DNA of 5,154 nucleotides from Alphaproteobacteria bacterium (GTDB lineage: Bacteria; Pseudomonadota; Alphaproteobacteria; Rickettsiales; Rickettsiaceae). The notes beneath the pieces are model-generated. The model did no database searches. It was not told the DNA's origin and saw only the letters and a program-made list of their open reading frames with translations. A program made the position numbers and the translations under genes. The DNA is taken from the NCBI GenBank assembly GCA_020630305.1, contig JAHDBQ010000067.1, positions 1 through 5,154 on the forward strand, written 5' to 3'. Positions 1 through 5,154 of this stretch are shown here, piece by piece (the stretch's first letter is position 1; every line of letters starts with the position of its first letter).

Positions 1-2
1 TG

Positions 3-344
3 TCTTCAAGCGATTCAAGCTCATCAGCGGGCGTTACTATTGCAGAGTATAAAAAACTTAAAAAAGCGGCAGACGCAGCAGCTGAAGTTGAAAAATTAGA
101 GATGCAAAATTCAGGAGAGTTGCCAGAAGGGCCAGTTAATTCTGACAGAGAATCACCGGAACCTGAAGCAGGGTTTGATTTGGATTCTGAGTCTTATCAT
201 ACAGCTGAAGAATTCTCTGATGATGAGATAGGCGATATAATTGATGTCACTAACTTGGAAGAAGTGGTAAATGTAGGTGATACAACTCTATCTACACTTG
301 AAGAAGGAGTAGGTCTTTCTACCCAAGCAAACGATATTGCTTAA
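3..344 (+). CDS. Acidic low-complexity protein of unknown function (C-terminal part; 5' end outside window)
   Basis: I do not recognise this protein. The frame is open from the left edge to TAA at 342-344, giving at least 113 residues, so the ATG at 102 is probably internal. It begins with a Ser-rich stretch (SSSDSSSS) encoded by a 9-base repeat, TTCAAGC at 5-11 and 14-20. A short Lys/Ala/Glu segment that could be helical or coiled coil follows (around IAEYKKLKKAADAAAEVEK). The last 80 residues are strongly acidic: 22 Asp/Glu against one Arg and no Lys. No signal peptide, membrane segment or enzyme motif is visible. The composition suggests a disordered tail, as in many secreted or surface proteins of host-associated bacteria, but that is inference. 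The next ORF begins at the base after the stop, in the same frame, so the two may once have been one gene. Confidence 0.6.
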   Translation, partial: SSSDSSSSAGVTIAEYKKLKKAADAAAEVEKLEMQNSGELPEGPVNSDRESPEPEAGFDLDSESYHTAEEFSDDEIGDIIDVTNLEEVVNVGDTTLSTLEEGVGLSTQANDIA

Positions 345-842
345 ATGAAAACCGCAAAGCATGTTGCCAATACTACTGTCAATACTGTACTTAATTTTGT
401 TTATTATGGATCCGCTGCGGCAAATGTTGCCGCAGGCGTTGCTGGCCTTGTTACTAGCGGCGCAGGAATGGCGGTAAACGCTTTGGGGACTGGTGTAACT
501 GCGGTAGGAGCTGGTATAACAATAGCTGGAAGCCCGACTCTTGGTTTAGTGGTTGGCGGAATTGGTAGCGCTGTAAAAGCATCAAGTAAAATAGCTTTGG
601 TGCCAATTCACTCAGTTACCAGAACTATTTTCGCGGTTACATATATTGCTAAATTAACTGTTCCCGCCGTTCAGTATTTTATTACTCCAAAAAAACGAGA
701 AGAGGGCCTTGAGGACAAGCTTGAAGCAAACGAAGAAGAATTACAGGAATTAGACACCTCGCTATTTGTAGAAAGCAATCAAGATAATGTTCAAATAGAA
801 TTTGATATTGTGGGGCAGGTTGAAGATGTTGCTGCGCTATAA
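345..842 (+). CDS. Gly/Ala-rich hydrophobic protein with acidic tail, unknown function
   Basis: 165 residues from ATG 345; not a family I recognise. Residues 1-12 are polar. Residues 13-88 are hydrophobic and very rich in Gly, Ala and Val, with closely spaced glycines (SGAGMAVNALGTG, then VGAGITIAG, then VVGGIGSA) that resemble glycine-zipper packing of membrane helices. A second hydrophobic stretch (about 94-113, FAVTYIAKLTVPAVQYFI) ends at a basic PKKR cluster (115-118). The tail from 119 onward is acidic and probably soluble. The layout suggests a small membrane-inserting protein with one or two helical hairpins; target membrane and role are unknown. No Shine-Dalgarno lies at a normal distance: AAGGAG (304-309) is 35 bases upstream. 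Translation would therefore need reinitiation after the preceding TAA, or this is the 3' part of a gene broken by that stop. The stop codon lies 2 bases before the tRNA gene on the other strand. Confidence 0.6.
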   Translation: MKTAKHVANTTVNTVLNFVYYGSAAANVAAGVAGLVTSGAGMAVNALGTGVTAVGAGITIAGSPTLGLVVGGIGSAVKASSKIALVPIHSVTRTIFAVTYIAKLTVPAVQYFITPKKREEGLEDKLEANEEELQELDTSLFVESNQDNVQIEFDIVGQVEDVAAL

Positions 843-844
843 AA

Positions 845-919
845 TGGTGCCGCTAGAAAGAATTGAACTTTCGACCTCATCATTACCAATGATGCGCTCT
901 ACCACTGAGCTATAGCGGC
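845..919 (-). tRNA. tRNA-Thr (anticodon GGT)
   Basis: Read on the minus strand, a full cloverleaf folds. The acceptor stem is GCCGCTA (919-913) with TAGCGGC (855-849), 7 of 7 paired. The D stem is GCTC/GAGC with GG in the loop. The anticodon stem is CATCA (894-890) with TGATG (882-878), with loop TTGGTAA (889-883) giving anticodon GGT (887-885). The T stem is GAAAG/CTTTC with loop TTCAATT. The discriminator A (848) is followed by a genomically encoded CCA (847-845). It decodes ACC and ACU threonine codons. It is convergent with the hydrophobic ORF, whose stop lies 2 bases from the tRNA 3' end. A minus-strand TTGACC (992-987) lies upstream, but its nearest -10-like AATAAT (967-962) is 19 bases away, so the promoter is uncertain. 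Confidence 0.97.
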
Positions 920-920
920 A

Positions 921-951
921 AAATTATTTACGCGAATTCAAAAAATAATTT
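921..951. repeat. 9-bp AT-rich inverted repeat just upstream of tRNA-Thr
   Basis: AAATTATTT (921-929) and AAATAATTT (943-951) are perfect inverted copies separated by 13 bases that include GCGAATTC. On the minus strand the hairpin would sit in the tRNA leader, one base before the mature 5' end at 919. The stem is all A/T, so it is weak as RNA and may reflect base composition only. Confidence 0.4.
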
Positions 952-953
952 GC

Positions 954-981
954 TTGGCTGTATTATTTGCCATATTATGCT
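954..981 (+). promoter_or_regulatory. Candidate sigma70-type promoter for the small ORF and anmK
   Basis: TTGGCT (954-959) and TATGCT (976-981) are separated by 16 bases; each matches the sigma70 consensus at 4 of 6 positions. The overlapping TATTAT (973-978) is a better -10 by sequence but only 13 bases from this -35. The 10-mer TTATGCTAAG (975-984) recurs before murA (2345-2354), which supports the -10 assignment. Transcription would start around 988, leaving a very short leader before the ATGs at 1000 and 1009. Confidence 0.4.
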
Positions 982-999
982 AAGCAGGTCAAGCAAAAA

Positions 1000-1131
1000 A
1001 TGATTATTATGACAAATATCACCAATCAAAATAAAGAAAAAGAGCAAAAAAAGAAAGAGCAGCTATCATCTGCCTTAAAACGCAACATGCAAAGGCGTAA
1101 AATTGCCAAGAAAGCTAGAGATGAAAAATAA
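1000..1131 (+). CDS. Small basic conserved-type protein upstream of anmK
   Basis: 43 residues from ATG 1000, or 40 from the in-frame ATG at 1009; neither has a strong Shine-Dalgarno, though an AGG lies at 986-988. The protein is almost entirely charged or polar: a Lys/Glu-rich N-terminal half (NKEKEQKKKEQ), then LSSALKRNMQRRKIAKKAR, predicted as one amphipathic basic helix. From memory, short proteins ending in a similar pattern (ALRxNLRRRKxQAR) are found near murA in many alphaproteobacteria; their function is unknown to me and I could not search. The last 11 bases overlap the start of anmK in a different frame (ATG 1121, stop 1129-1131), typical of translational coupling. The overlap and the family resemblance support a real gene. 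Nucleic-acid or ribosome binding would fit the charge, but that is speculation. Confidence 0.65.
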   Translation: MIIMTNITNQNKEKEQKKKEQLSSALKRNMQRRKIAKKARDEK

Positions 1132-2230
1132 TATATCTGAACTATATATAGGATTTATGAGTGGCACATCATGTGATGGCATTGATGCATCATTAGTCAA
1201 AACTAATGGGAGCGATGATTTTAAGCCATTATATGATTTACATATCCCTTACCCTAGTAAATTAGCTTTGGAGATTAAAAATCTTTGTTCTAATGCAGAC
1301 AGTCAATTAAACGTTGAGGAGGCAAAGATAGAAAGGAAATTAACGATGCTTCATTCAGACGCTGCCAAAAAAATTATGGAAAAAGCAGGGGTGAGCGCTT
1401 CTGAAATTAAAGCAATAGGCTTTCATGGTCAAACTATCTATCACAATCCAAAGCAGGCAATTTCTTTGCAAATTGGCGATGCTTCATTGCTTAGCAGCAT
1501 GACGGCAATTGATGTTATTTACAATTTTAGGCAAGCAGATATTGAACATGGAGGTCAAGGCGCGCCTCTTGTTCCGATTTTTCATCAGCTATTAGCGCAG
1601 CGCTCTAACAAACCCGCTGCTATTATAAATATTGGAGGGGTTGCTAACATTACTTATATTGCAGAAGGTTATTTAGCAGCCTTTGATACTGGCCCTGGCA
1701 ATGCACTAATAGATGATGCTATGCAAAAATTCTTCGGAAAGAACTACGATGAAGATGGCGCAGTTGCTGCTTTAGGCAATGTCGACATGCAGATAATAAA
1801 TCAATTTCTAGAGCATGAATATTTTACTAAAGCACCTCCTAAATCCCTTGATCGTAATCAGTTTGACTTTTTAATTAAATTGCTTGATGGATATAATCCA
1901 CAAGATATTATTGCAAACCTAACCTATGCAACTGCAAATACCATAGTAAGAAGCATAAATTCATTTTCGGAAAAACCTAAATCAGTTTATCTATGTGGAG
2001 GAGGAAAAAAAAACAAAACCTTAATAAAATGGATTGCAGAAAATTCATCAGAATCTAACATAGAATTTCATAATAAATTACCTCTTGATATTAATCCCGA
2101 TTATGTCGAATCTCAGGCTTTTGCATATCTTGCAGCTCGTTTTTTTCAAAAGCTTCCCAGTAGCTTTCCTAGTACTACTGGAGCAGAAAAGGAAGTAATT
2201 TGCGGACAAATTCTCAAATCTCAAAAATAA
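1121..2230 (+). CDS. anmK: Anhydro-N-acetylmuramic acid kinase
   Basis: AnmK opens the 1,6-anhydro ring of anhydro-MurNAc and phosphorylates it with ATP to give MurNAc-6-phosphate, a cytoplasmic step of peptidoglycan recycling. The 369-residue product has the family's usual length and sugar-kinase (ASKHA) motifs in order: GFMSGTSCDGID (11-22, phosphate binding), GFHGQT (100-105), GGQGAPLVP (144-152), INIGGVANIT (169-178), FDTGPGNALID with D189 as the likely catalytic base, GGG (293-295), and DYVESQAFAYLA (327-338), ending near a typical LPSSFPSTTGA tail. ATG 1121 is preferred over the in-frame TTG at 1103, because it places MSGTS at the usual distance from the N terminus and overlaps the upstream small ORF as a coupled start. 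The purine-rich AAGAAAG (1108-1114) may serve as ribosome binding site. An A9 run (2005-2013) lies within the gene without breaking the frame. Confidence 0.95.
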   Translation: MKNNISELYIGFMSGTSCDGIDASLVKTNGSDDFKPLYDLHIPYPSKLALEIKNLCSNADSQLNVEEAKIERKLTMLHSDAAKKIMEKAGVSASEIKAIGFHGQTIYHNPKQAISLQIGDASLLSSMTAIDVIYNFRQADIEHGGQGAPLVPIFHQLLAQRSNKPAAIINIGGVANITYIAEGYLAAFDTGPGNALIDDAMQKFFGKNYDEDGAVAALGNVDMQIINQFLEHEYFTKAPPKSLDRNQFDFLIKLLDGYNPQDIIANLTYATANTIVRSINSFSEKPKSVYLCGGGKKNKTLIKWIAENSSESNIEFHNKLPLDINPDYVESQAFAYLAARFFQKLPSSFPSTTGAEKEVICGQILKSQK

Positions 2231-2321
2231 CTTACAAGGTAGTGCCCCCTTTAGGCTTTGCGTACTTTAGATAAGATAGCCAGCAAATTTTAGTCTAGTT
2301 ATACTTGTGAAATTATTAAGA

Positions 2322-2351
2322 TTGTGATTGATTTTTATTGTTGTTTATGCT
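2322..2351 (+). promoter_or_regulatory. Candidate sigma70-type promoter for murA
   Basis: TTGTGA (2322-2327) and TATGCT (2346-2351) are 18 bases apart, each 4 of 6 to consensus. The -10 lies within TTATGCTAAG (2345-2354), identical to the element before the small ORF and anmK. The 174-base gap between anmK and murA contains no clear intrinsic terminator, so readthrough from anmK is also possible. Confidence 0.42.
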
Positions 2352-2404
2352 AAGGTGCGTTATGTTTGTCAAAACTCTTATTAAAAGAAGCATATTAAAT
2401 ATAA

Positions 2405-3676
2405 ATGGATAGTATTATAATTAAAGGTGGAAAGCCATTAATCGGTGAAATAAATATTAGCGGTGCAAAGAATGCATCATTGCCTATTATGGCGGCATCA
2501 TTGCTGACTTCTAAGACTTTGACTCTTACCAATGCGCCAAAGCTTTCGGATATTAATACTATGAAGGAACTGCTTGGTCATCACGGCGCAAAAATTATCA
2601 GCCGAGACAAAAGTGACGGAAGCTGCACATTAGAAATTAGCTCAAGTAATATAACAGATTTGGCCGCTCCTTACGATATCGTAAGAAAAATGAGAGCCTC
2701 TATTTGGGTGCTGGGGCCATTGCTTTCCCGCTTTGGTAGCGCAAAAGTTTCCTTCCCTGGCGGATGCACACTAGGTGCTCGTCAAGTTGATTTACACATT
2801 GATGCAATGAAGGCAATGGGCGCGAATATTGAAATTGAAGGCGGTTACATTTTCGCAAGTAGCAATGGCAGATTAAAAGGGTGTAACTTTACCTTTGCTA
2901 AAAAATCGGTAGGCGCAACTATCAATGCTATATTGGCTGCTGTACTTGCTGATGGAAAATCAGTTTTTTCTGGGTGTGCAATAGAGCCTGAAATAACAGA
3001 TTTATGCCAATGCCTTGTTAAGATGGGGGCAAATATAGAAAATATTGGCTCATCTGAGATCGTCATAATCGGTGTTGATAAACTAGGTGGCGCTGAACAT
3101 AGAATCCTGCCAGACAGAATTGAAGCTGGAACTTACATGATTGCAGCCGCAGCTACAAGAGGTGACGTAAAAATAAAAGGCATAGATTACAGTATTTTAA
3201 CTAATTTAGTTGACCATCTCAAAGCAGCTGGTATAAATATAGAAGGCAATGATGATCACATCAGGGTTAGCCATAAGGGTAAATTAAAGCCGGTTGATAT
3301 TTCAACTGAGCCTTATCCTGGCTTTGCAACAGATCTACAAGCCCAGTTTATGAGCTTAATGACAATGGCTGATGGGCAGAGCTGCGTTGCTGAGAATATT
3401 TTTGAAAATAGATTTATGCATGTTCCTGAGCTATGTAGAATGGGCGCTAAGATTACCGTAGATGGTAATAATGCAGTAATTAATGGTGTTGAAGAATTAA
3501 ACGGAGCAGAAGTGATGGCAAGCGACTTGCGCGCATCGGCTTCTTTAGTTATTTCGGCGCTGTGTGCTAAAGGCGAAACAAAATTAAACAGGGTTTATCA
3601 TTTAGATAGAGGCTATCAGGCTATGGAAGAAAAATTATCTAAATGCGGAGCTGACATTAAAAGAGTGACTGCTTAA
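2405..3676 (+). CDS. murA: UDP-N-acetylglucosamine 1-carboxyvinyltransferase
   Basis: MurA transfers enolpyruvate from PEP to UDP-GlcNAc, the first committed cytoplasmic step of peptidoglycan synthesis. The protein has 423 residues, close to the family norm of about 420. Visible landmarks are the N-terminal [19 protein letters not shown] with K22/N23 for substrate binding, RKMRAS (94-99), and the catalytic loop [19 protein letters not shown] with Cys at 121. Further on come [10 protein letters not shown] with D310 as the likely general base, and VYHLDRGY with R402. Cys121 is the residue alkylated by fosfomycin, so the enzyme should be of the sensitive type; resistant homologues carry Asp. ATG 2405 places the KNAS motif at its standard position. 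The ribosome site is weak (AAGAAG at 2385-2390, 14 bases upstream). Its neighbour anmK serves the recycling arm of the same pathway. Confidence 0.98.
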   Translation: MDSIIIKGGKPLIGEINISGAKNASLPIMAASLLTSKTLTLTNAPKLSDINTMKELLGHHGAKIISRDKSDGSCTLEISSSNITDLAAPYDIVRKMRASIWVLGPLLSRFGSAKVSFPGGCTLGARQVDLHIDAMKAMGANIEIEGGYIFASSNGRLKGCNFTFAKKSVGATINAILAAVLADGKSVFSGCAIEPEITDLCQCLVKMGANIENIGSSEIVIIGVDKLGGAEHRILPDRIEAGTYMIAAAATRGDVKIKGIDYSILTNLVDHLKAAGINIEGNDDHIRVSHKGKLKPVDISTEPYPGFATDLQAQFMSLMTMADGQSCVAENIFENRFMHVPELCRMGAKITVDGNNAVINGVEELNGAEVMASDLRASASLVISALCAKGETKLNRVYHLDRGYQAMEEKLSKCGADIKRVTA

Positions 3677-3677
3677 A

Positions 3678-3707
3678 AAGCTTGATTTTGAAATATGTGA
3701 AGCTTGA
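3678..3707. repeat. Two AAGCTTGA direct repeats after murA
   Basis: AAGCTTGA occurs at 3678-3685 and 3700-3707, a 22-base period, about two helical turns. Because AAGCTT is palindromic the copies can also pair as a 6-bp stem. On the minus strand that stem would be followed by a short T run (complement of 3675-3679), but no minus-strand gene needs a terminator here. It may be chance or a protein site upstream of folD. Confidence 0.3.
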
Positions 3708-3723
3708 GTAATCAATATATAAA

Positions 3724-3754
3724 TTGTTTTTGATTTATGCGCCAAAAATATAAT
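3724..3754 (+). promoter_or_regulatory. Candidate sigma70-type promoter for folD-cysQ
   Basis: TATAAT (3749-3754) is a perfect -10 hexamer. The best -35-like element is TTGTTT (3724-3729), with a longish 19-base spacer; an alternative TTGATT (3730-3735) gives only 13. It lies 31 bases before the folD start, consistent with folD and cysQ being transcribed separately from murA. The region is very A/T rich, so chance matches are likely. Confidence 0.42.
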
Positions 3755-3785
3755 TATAAAAAAACTTTAGGATTAAGCTGGATTG

Positions 3786-4652
3786 GTGAAGAATAATATA
3801 ATTGACGGAAAAAAAATTAGCGCAAAAACTTTGAATGACCTAAAAGTTTTAATAGACGATCACAAGCAAATTACAAATACAGCACCAAATCTTGCTATTA
3901 TCTTAGTTGGCGATGATCCAGCTAGCGCGCTATATGTTCAGAATAAAATCAAAGCTGCGAAGAAGGTTGGCATTCAGGTGGTTTTAAAGAAATTTGTCCC
4001 CGACATTACTCAGCAAGAGTTGCTTGAGCAAATTGAGATGGTTAATCAGGATAATGAAATTGATGGCCTGATTGTTCAGCTACCTTTGCCACCACATATA
4101 AGTAAGCAAAAAATTATATCCAGTATTGCGCCTGGTAAGGATGTTGACGGCTTTCACCCCATTAACGTTGGAAAATTATATAGCCCGCATGAGCATGATT
4201 TTGTACCCTGCACCGCGCTTGGATGTCTTACGCTTTTAAAGTCTTGCATTGATGATTTATCTGGCAAAGATGTGGTTGTTATTGGCCGCTCTAATATTGT
4301 TGGTCGTCCATTACTTGCGCTACTAATAAAAGAAGATTGTACGGTAACTATTTGCCATTCCAAGACAAAAGATCTTGCAAAAAAAACCAAACAAGCAGAT
4401 ATCGTGATTGCGGCAGCAGGCAAACCTAGCTTCTTGACTTCTGATTATTTTCATAGTAATTCTATAGTTATTGACGTTGGAATAAATAAAATTGAAAAAG
4501 ATGGTTTGCAAGCTCTTATTGGCGATGTAGATTTTGATGATGTTTCAAAAAAAGTAAAATATATAACACCAGTTCCTGGCGGAGTTGGCCCTATGACTGT
4601 AGCTTATTTACTTGTAAATACCTACAATGCGATGAGGAAAAGAAAAAAATAA
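3786..4652 (+). CDS. folD: Bifunctional methylenetetrahydrofolate dehydrogenase / methenyltetrahydrofolate cyclohydrolase
   Basis: FolD interconverts 5,10-methylene-, 5,10-methenyl- and 10-formyl-tetrahydrofolate with NADP in the cytoplasm, supplying one-carbon units for purines and formyl-Met. Counting from GTG 3786 (288 residues), the catalytic motif YVQNK has Y50 and K54, VQLPLP has Q98, and KDVDGFHP has D121, the same numbers as in E. coli FolD as I recall them. The Rossmann part shows VVVIGRSNIVGRP (about 163-175), and the C-terminal signature is PVPGGVGPMT (262-271). No in-frame ATG precedes the conserved N terminus, and a TAA at 3774-3776 closes the frame upstream, so the start must be non-ATG: GTG 3786 or TTG 3783. 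AGGA at 3769-3772 could serve as Shine-Dalgarno, 10 bases before the TTG and 13 before the GTG. cysQ follows after 2 bases. Confidence 0.96.
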   Translation: MKNNIIDGKKISAKTLNDLKVLIDDHKQITNTAPNLAIILVGDDPASALYVQNKIKAAKKVGIQVVLKKFVPDITQQELLEQIEMVNQDNEIDGLIVQLPLPPHISKQKIISSIAPGKDVDGFHPINVGKLYSPHEHDFVPCTALGCLTLLKSCIDDLSGKDVVVIGRSNIVGRPLLALLIKEDCTVTICHSKTKDLAKKTKQADIVIAAAGKPSFLTSDYFHSNSIVIDVGINKIEKDGLQALIGDVDFDDVSKKVKYITPVPGGVGPMTVAYLLVNTYNAMRKRKK

Positions 4653-4654
4653 TT

Positions 4655-5154
4655 ATGTTAGAAAAATATCATATTGATAATTTAAAAGATATAATCGTGG
4701 AAGCAGGCAAAAAGGCAGTTGCTGCCAGAAATGCAATTGATTTTGAAGATTATATTGAGCTAAAAGATGATGGCTCGCTTGTAACTGCTGGAGATACGCT
4801 GCTGAGTAAATATATTTACAATGCCTTGAGTATCTTAACCCCTGACATTCCTGTTATATGCGAAGAAAGATCAGAGCGTGATATCAGTAACGCAGAGCGC
4901 TACTGGCTGGTGGACCCAATTGACAGCACTAAAAGCTATATTGATAATCAAAATAGTTACACAGTGAATATTGGGCTTGTAGAAAATGGCAAGGCTGAAT
5001 ATGGCTTTGTGTATTTGCCTGCGACTGAGCGTTTATATTACACTAATGAAAATAAAGAGCTGGCGATTGAACAGCATGACAGAGTCACATTCCCAAATAA
5101 GCATATGCGAATTGGTTATGTAGGGATTATTAGCGAGGCTCCAAACAAAAAAAC
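4655..5154 (+). CDS. cysQ: 3'(2'),5'-bisphosphate nucleotidase, CysQ type (3' end outside window)
   Basis: CysQ removes the 3'-phosphate from adenosine 3',5'-bisphosphate (pAp), produced by sulfate reduction and by transfer of the 4'-phosphopantetheine arm from CoA to acyl carrier protein. Only the first 166 codons are present; the usual length is about 250. It belongs to the inositol-monophosphatase superfamily: the metal-binding set appears as VTAGD (D47), ICEE (E70/E71) and WLVDPIDSTKSYI (D87, D90). LTPDIPVICEE, RYWLVDP and YTVNIGLVENGKAEYGFVYLP align best with CysQ rather than SuhB. Two oddities are Ser91 where the DPxDGT motif has Gly, and LVTAGD where SPVTAAD is usual. ATG 4655 lies 2 bases after folD; GAGGA (4634-4638) is a rather distant ribosome site. 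Without sulfate assimilation genes in view, the acyl-carrier-protein role for pAp turnover is equally plausible. The missing C-terminal half holds the last metal ligand. Confidence 0.87.
   Translation, partial: MLEKYHIDNLKDIIVEAGKKAVAARNAIDFEDYIELKDDGSLVTAGDTLLSKYIYNALSILTPDIPVICEERSERDISNAERYWLVDPIDSTKSYIDNQNSYTVNIGLVENGKAEYGFVYLPATERLYYTNENKELAIEQHDRVTFPNKHMRIGYVGIISEAPNKK

Noticed and set aside
102..104. ATG 102 as the true start of the acidic protein
   Set aside because: The frame is open to the window edge with similar composition and no Shine-Dalgarno precedes this ATG, so it is more likely internal.
1103..1120. TTG 1103 as the anmK start
   Set aside because: It adds six residues before the usual N terminus and lies inside the small ORF; ATG 1121 fits the family and the coupled overlap.
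2005..2013. A9 run in anmK as a frameshift or pseudogene mark
   Set aside because: The frame stays open across it, and conserved motifs continue on the far side; at most it could allow slippage.
2231..2300. Intrinsic terminator after anmK
   Set aside because: Only 3-4 bp stems can be formed (for example AAGG with CCTT around 2236-2252) and none is followed by a T run.
2845..3066. 73-codon minus-strand ORF inside murA
   Set aside because: It is wholly antisense to a well-conserved part of murA and has no recognisable motif; a shadow frame.
4154..4423. 89-codon minus-strand ORF inside folD
   Set aside because: It is antisense to conserved FolD motifs and overlaps another antisense frame; its Ser/Arg-rich product looks like reverse translation of coding DNA.
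4323..4511. 62-codon minus-strand ORF inside folD
   Set aside because: It is antisense to folD; its Phe/Ile/Tyr-rich composition is what complementing A-rich codons produces.

Overview
The window reads as chromosomal DNA of an AT-rich alphaproteobacterium, possibly a host-associated Rickettsiales-type lineage. This rests on the A/T-biased third codon positions, the tRNA-Thr sequence, and a tiny basic ORF of a kind I recall near murA in alphaproteobacteria. The lineage is an inference; no marker here settles it.

Left part (1-842): two unrecognised reading frames in tandem. The first is the C-terminal end of a protein that begins outside the window; it is Ser-rich, then very acidic. The second is a 165-residue Gly/Ala-rich hydrophobic protein with an acidic tail. 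The TAA of the first is followed directly by the ATG of the second, and both lie in the same frame, so they are either a coupled pair or one gene split by a nonsense codon. This is the only part of the window with no familiar function.

Boundary (843-999): a complete tRNA-Thr(GGT) gene on the minus strand, its encoded CCA end only 2 bases from the stop of the hydrophobic protein. Upstream of it lie an AT-rich inverted repeat and a candidate plus-strand promoter.

Right part (1000-5154): housekeeping genes, all on the plus strand. A 43-residue basic protein overlaps anmK (anhydro-MurNAc kinase, cell-wall recycling). murA (first committed step of peptidoglycan synthesis) follows with its own candidate promoter. 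Next come folD (one-carbon/folate metabolism, non-ATG start) and, 2 bases later, the first 166 codons of a cysQ-type 3'(2'),5'-bisphosphate nucleotidase that runs off the right edge. anmK and murA put wall salvage and de novo precursor synthesis side by side; folD and cysQ look like a two-gene operon.

I see no CRISPR array, insertion sequence, riboswitch or convincing intrinsic terminator. No clearly new system can be demonstrated here; the 1-842 pair is the best candidate for something undescribed.
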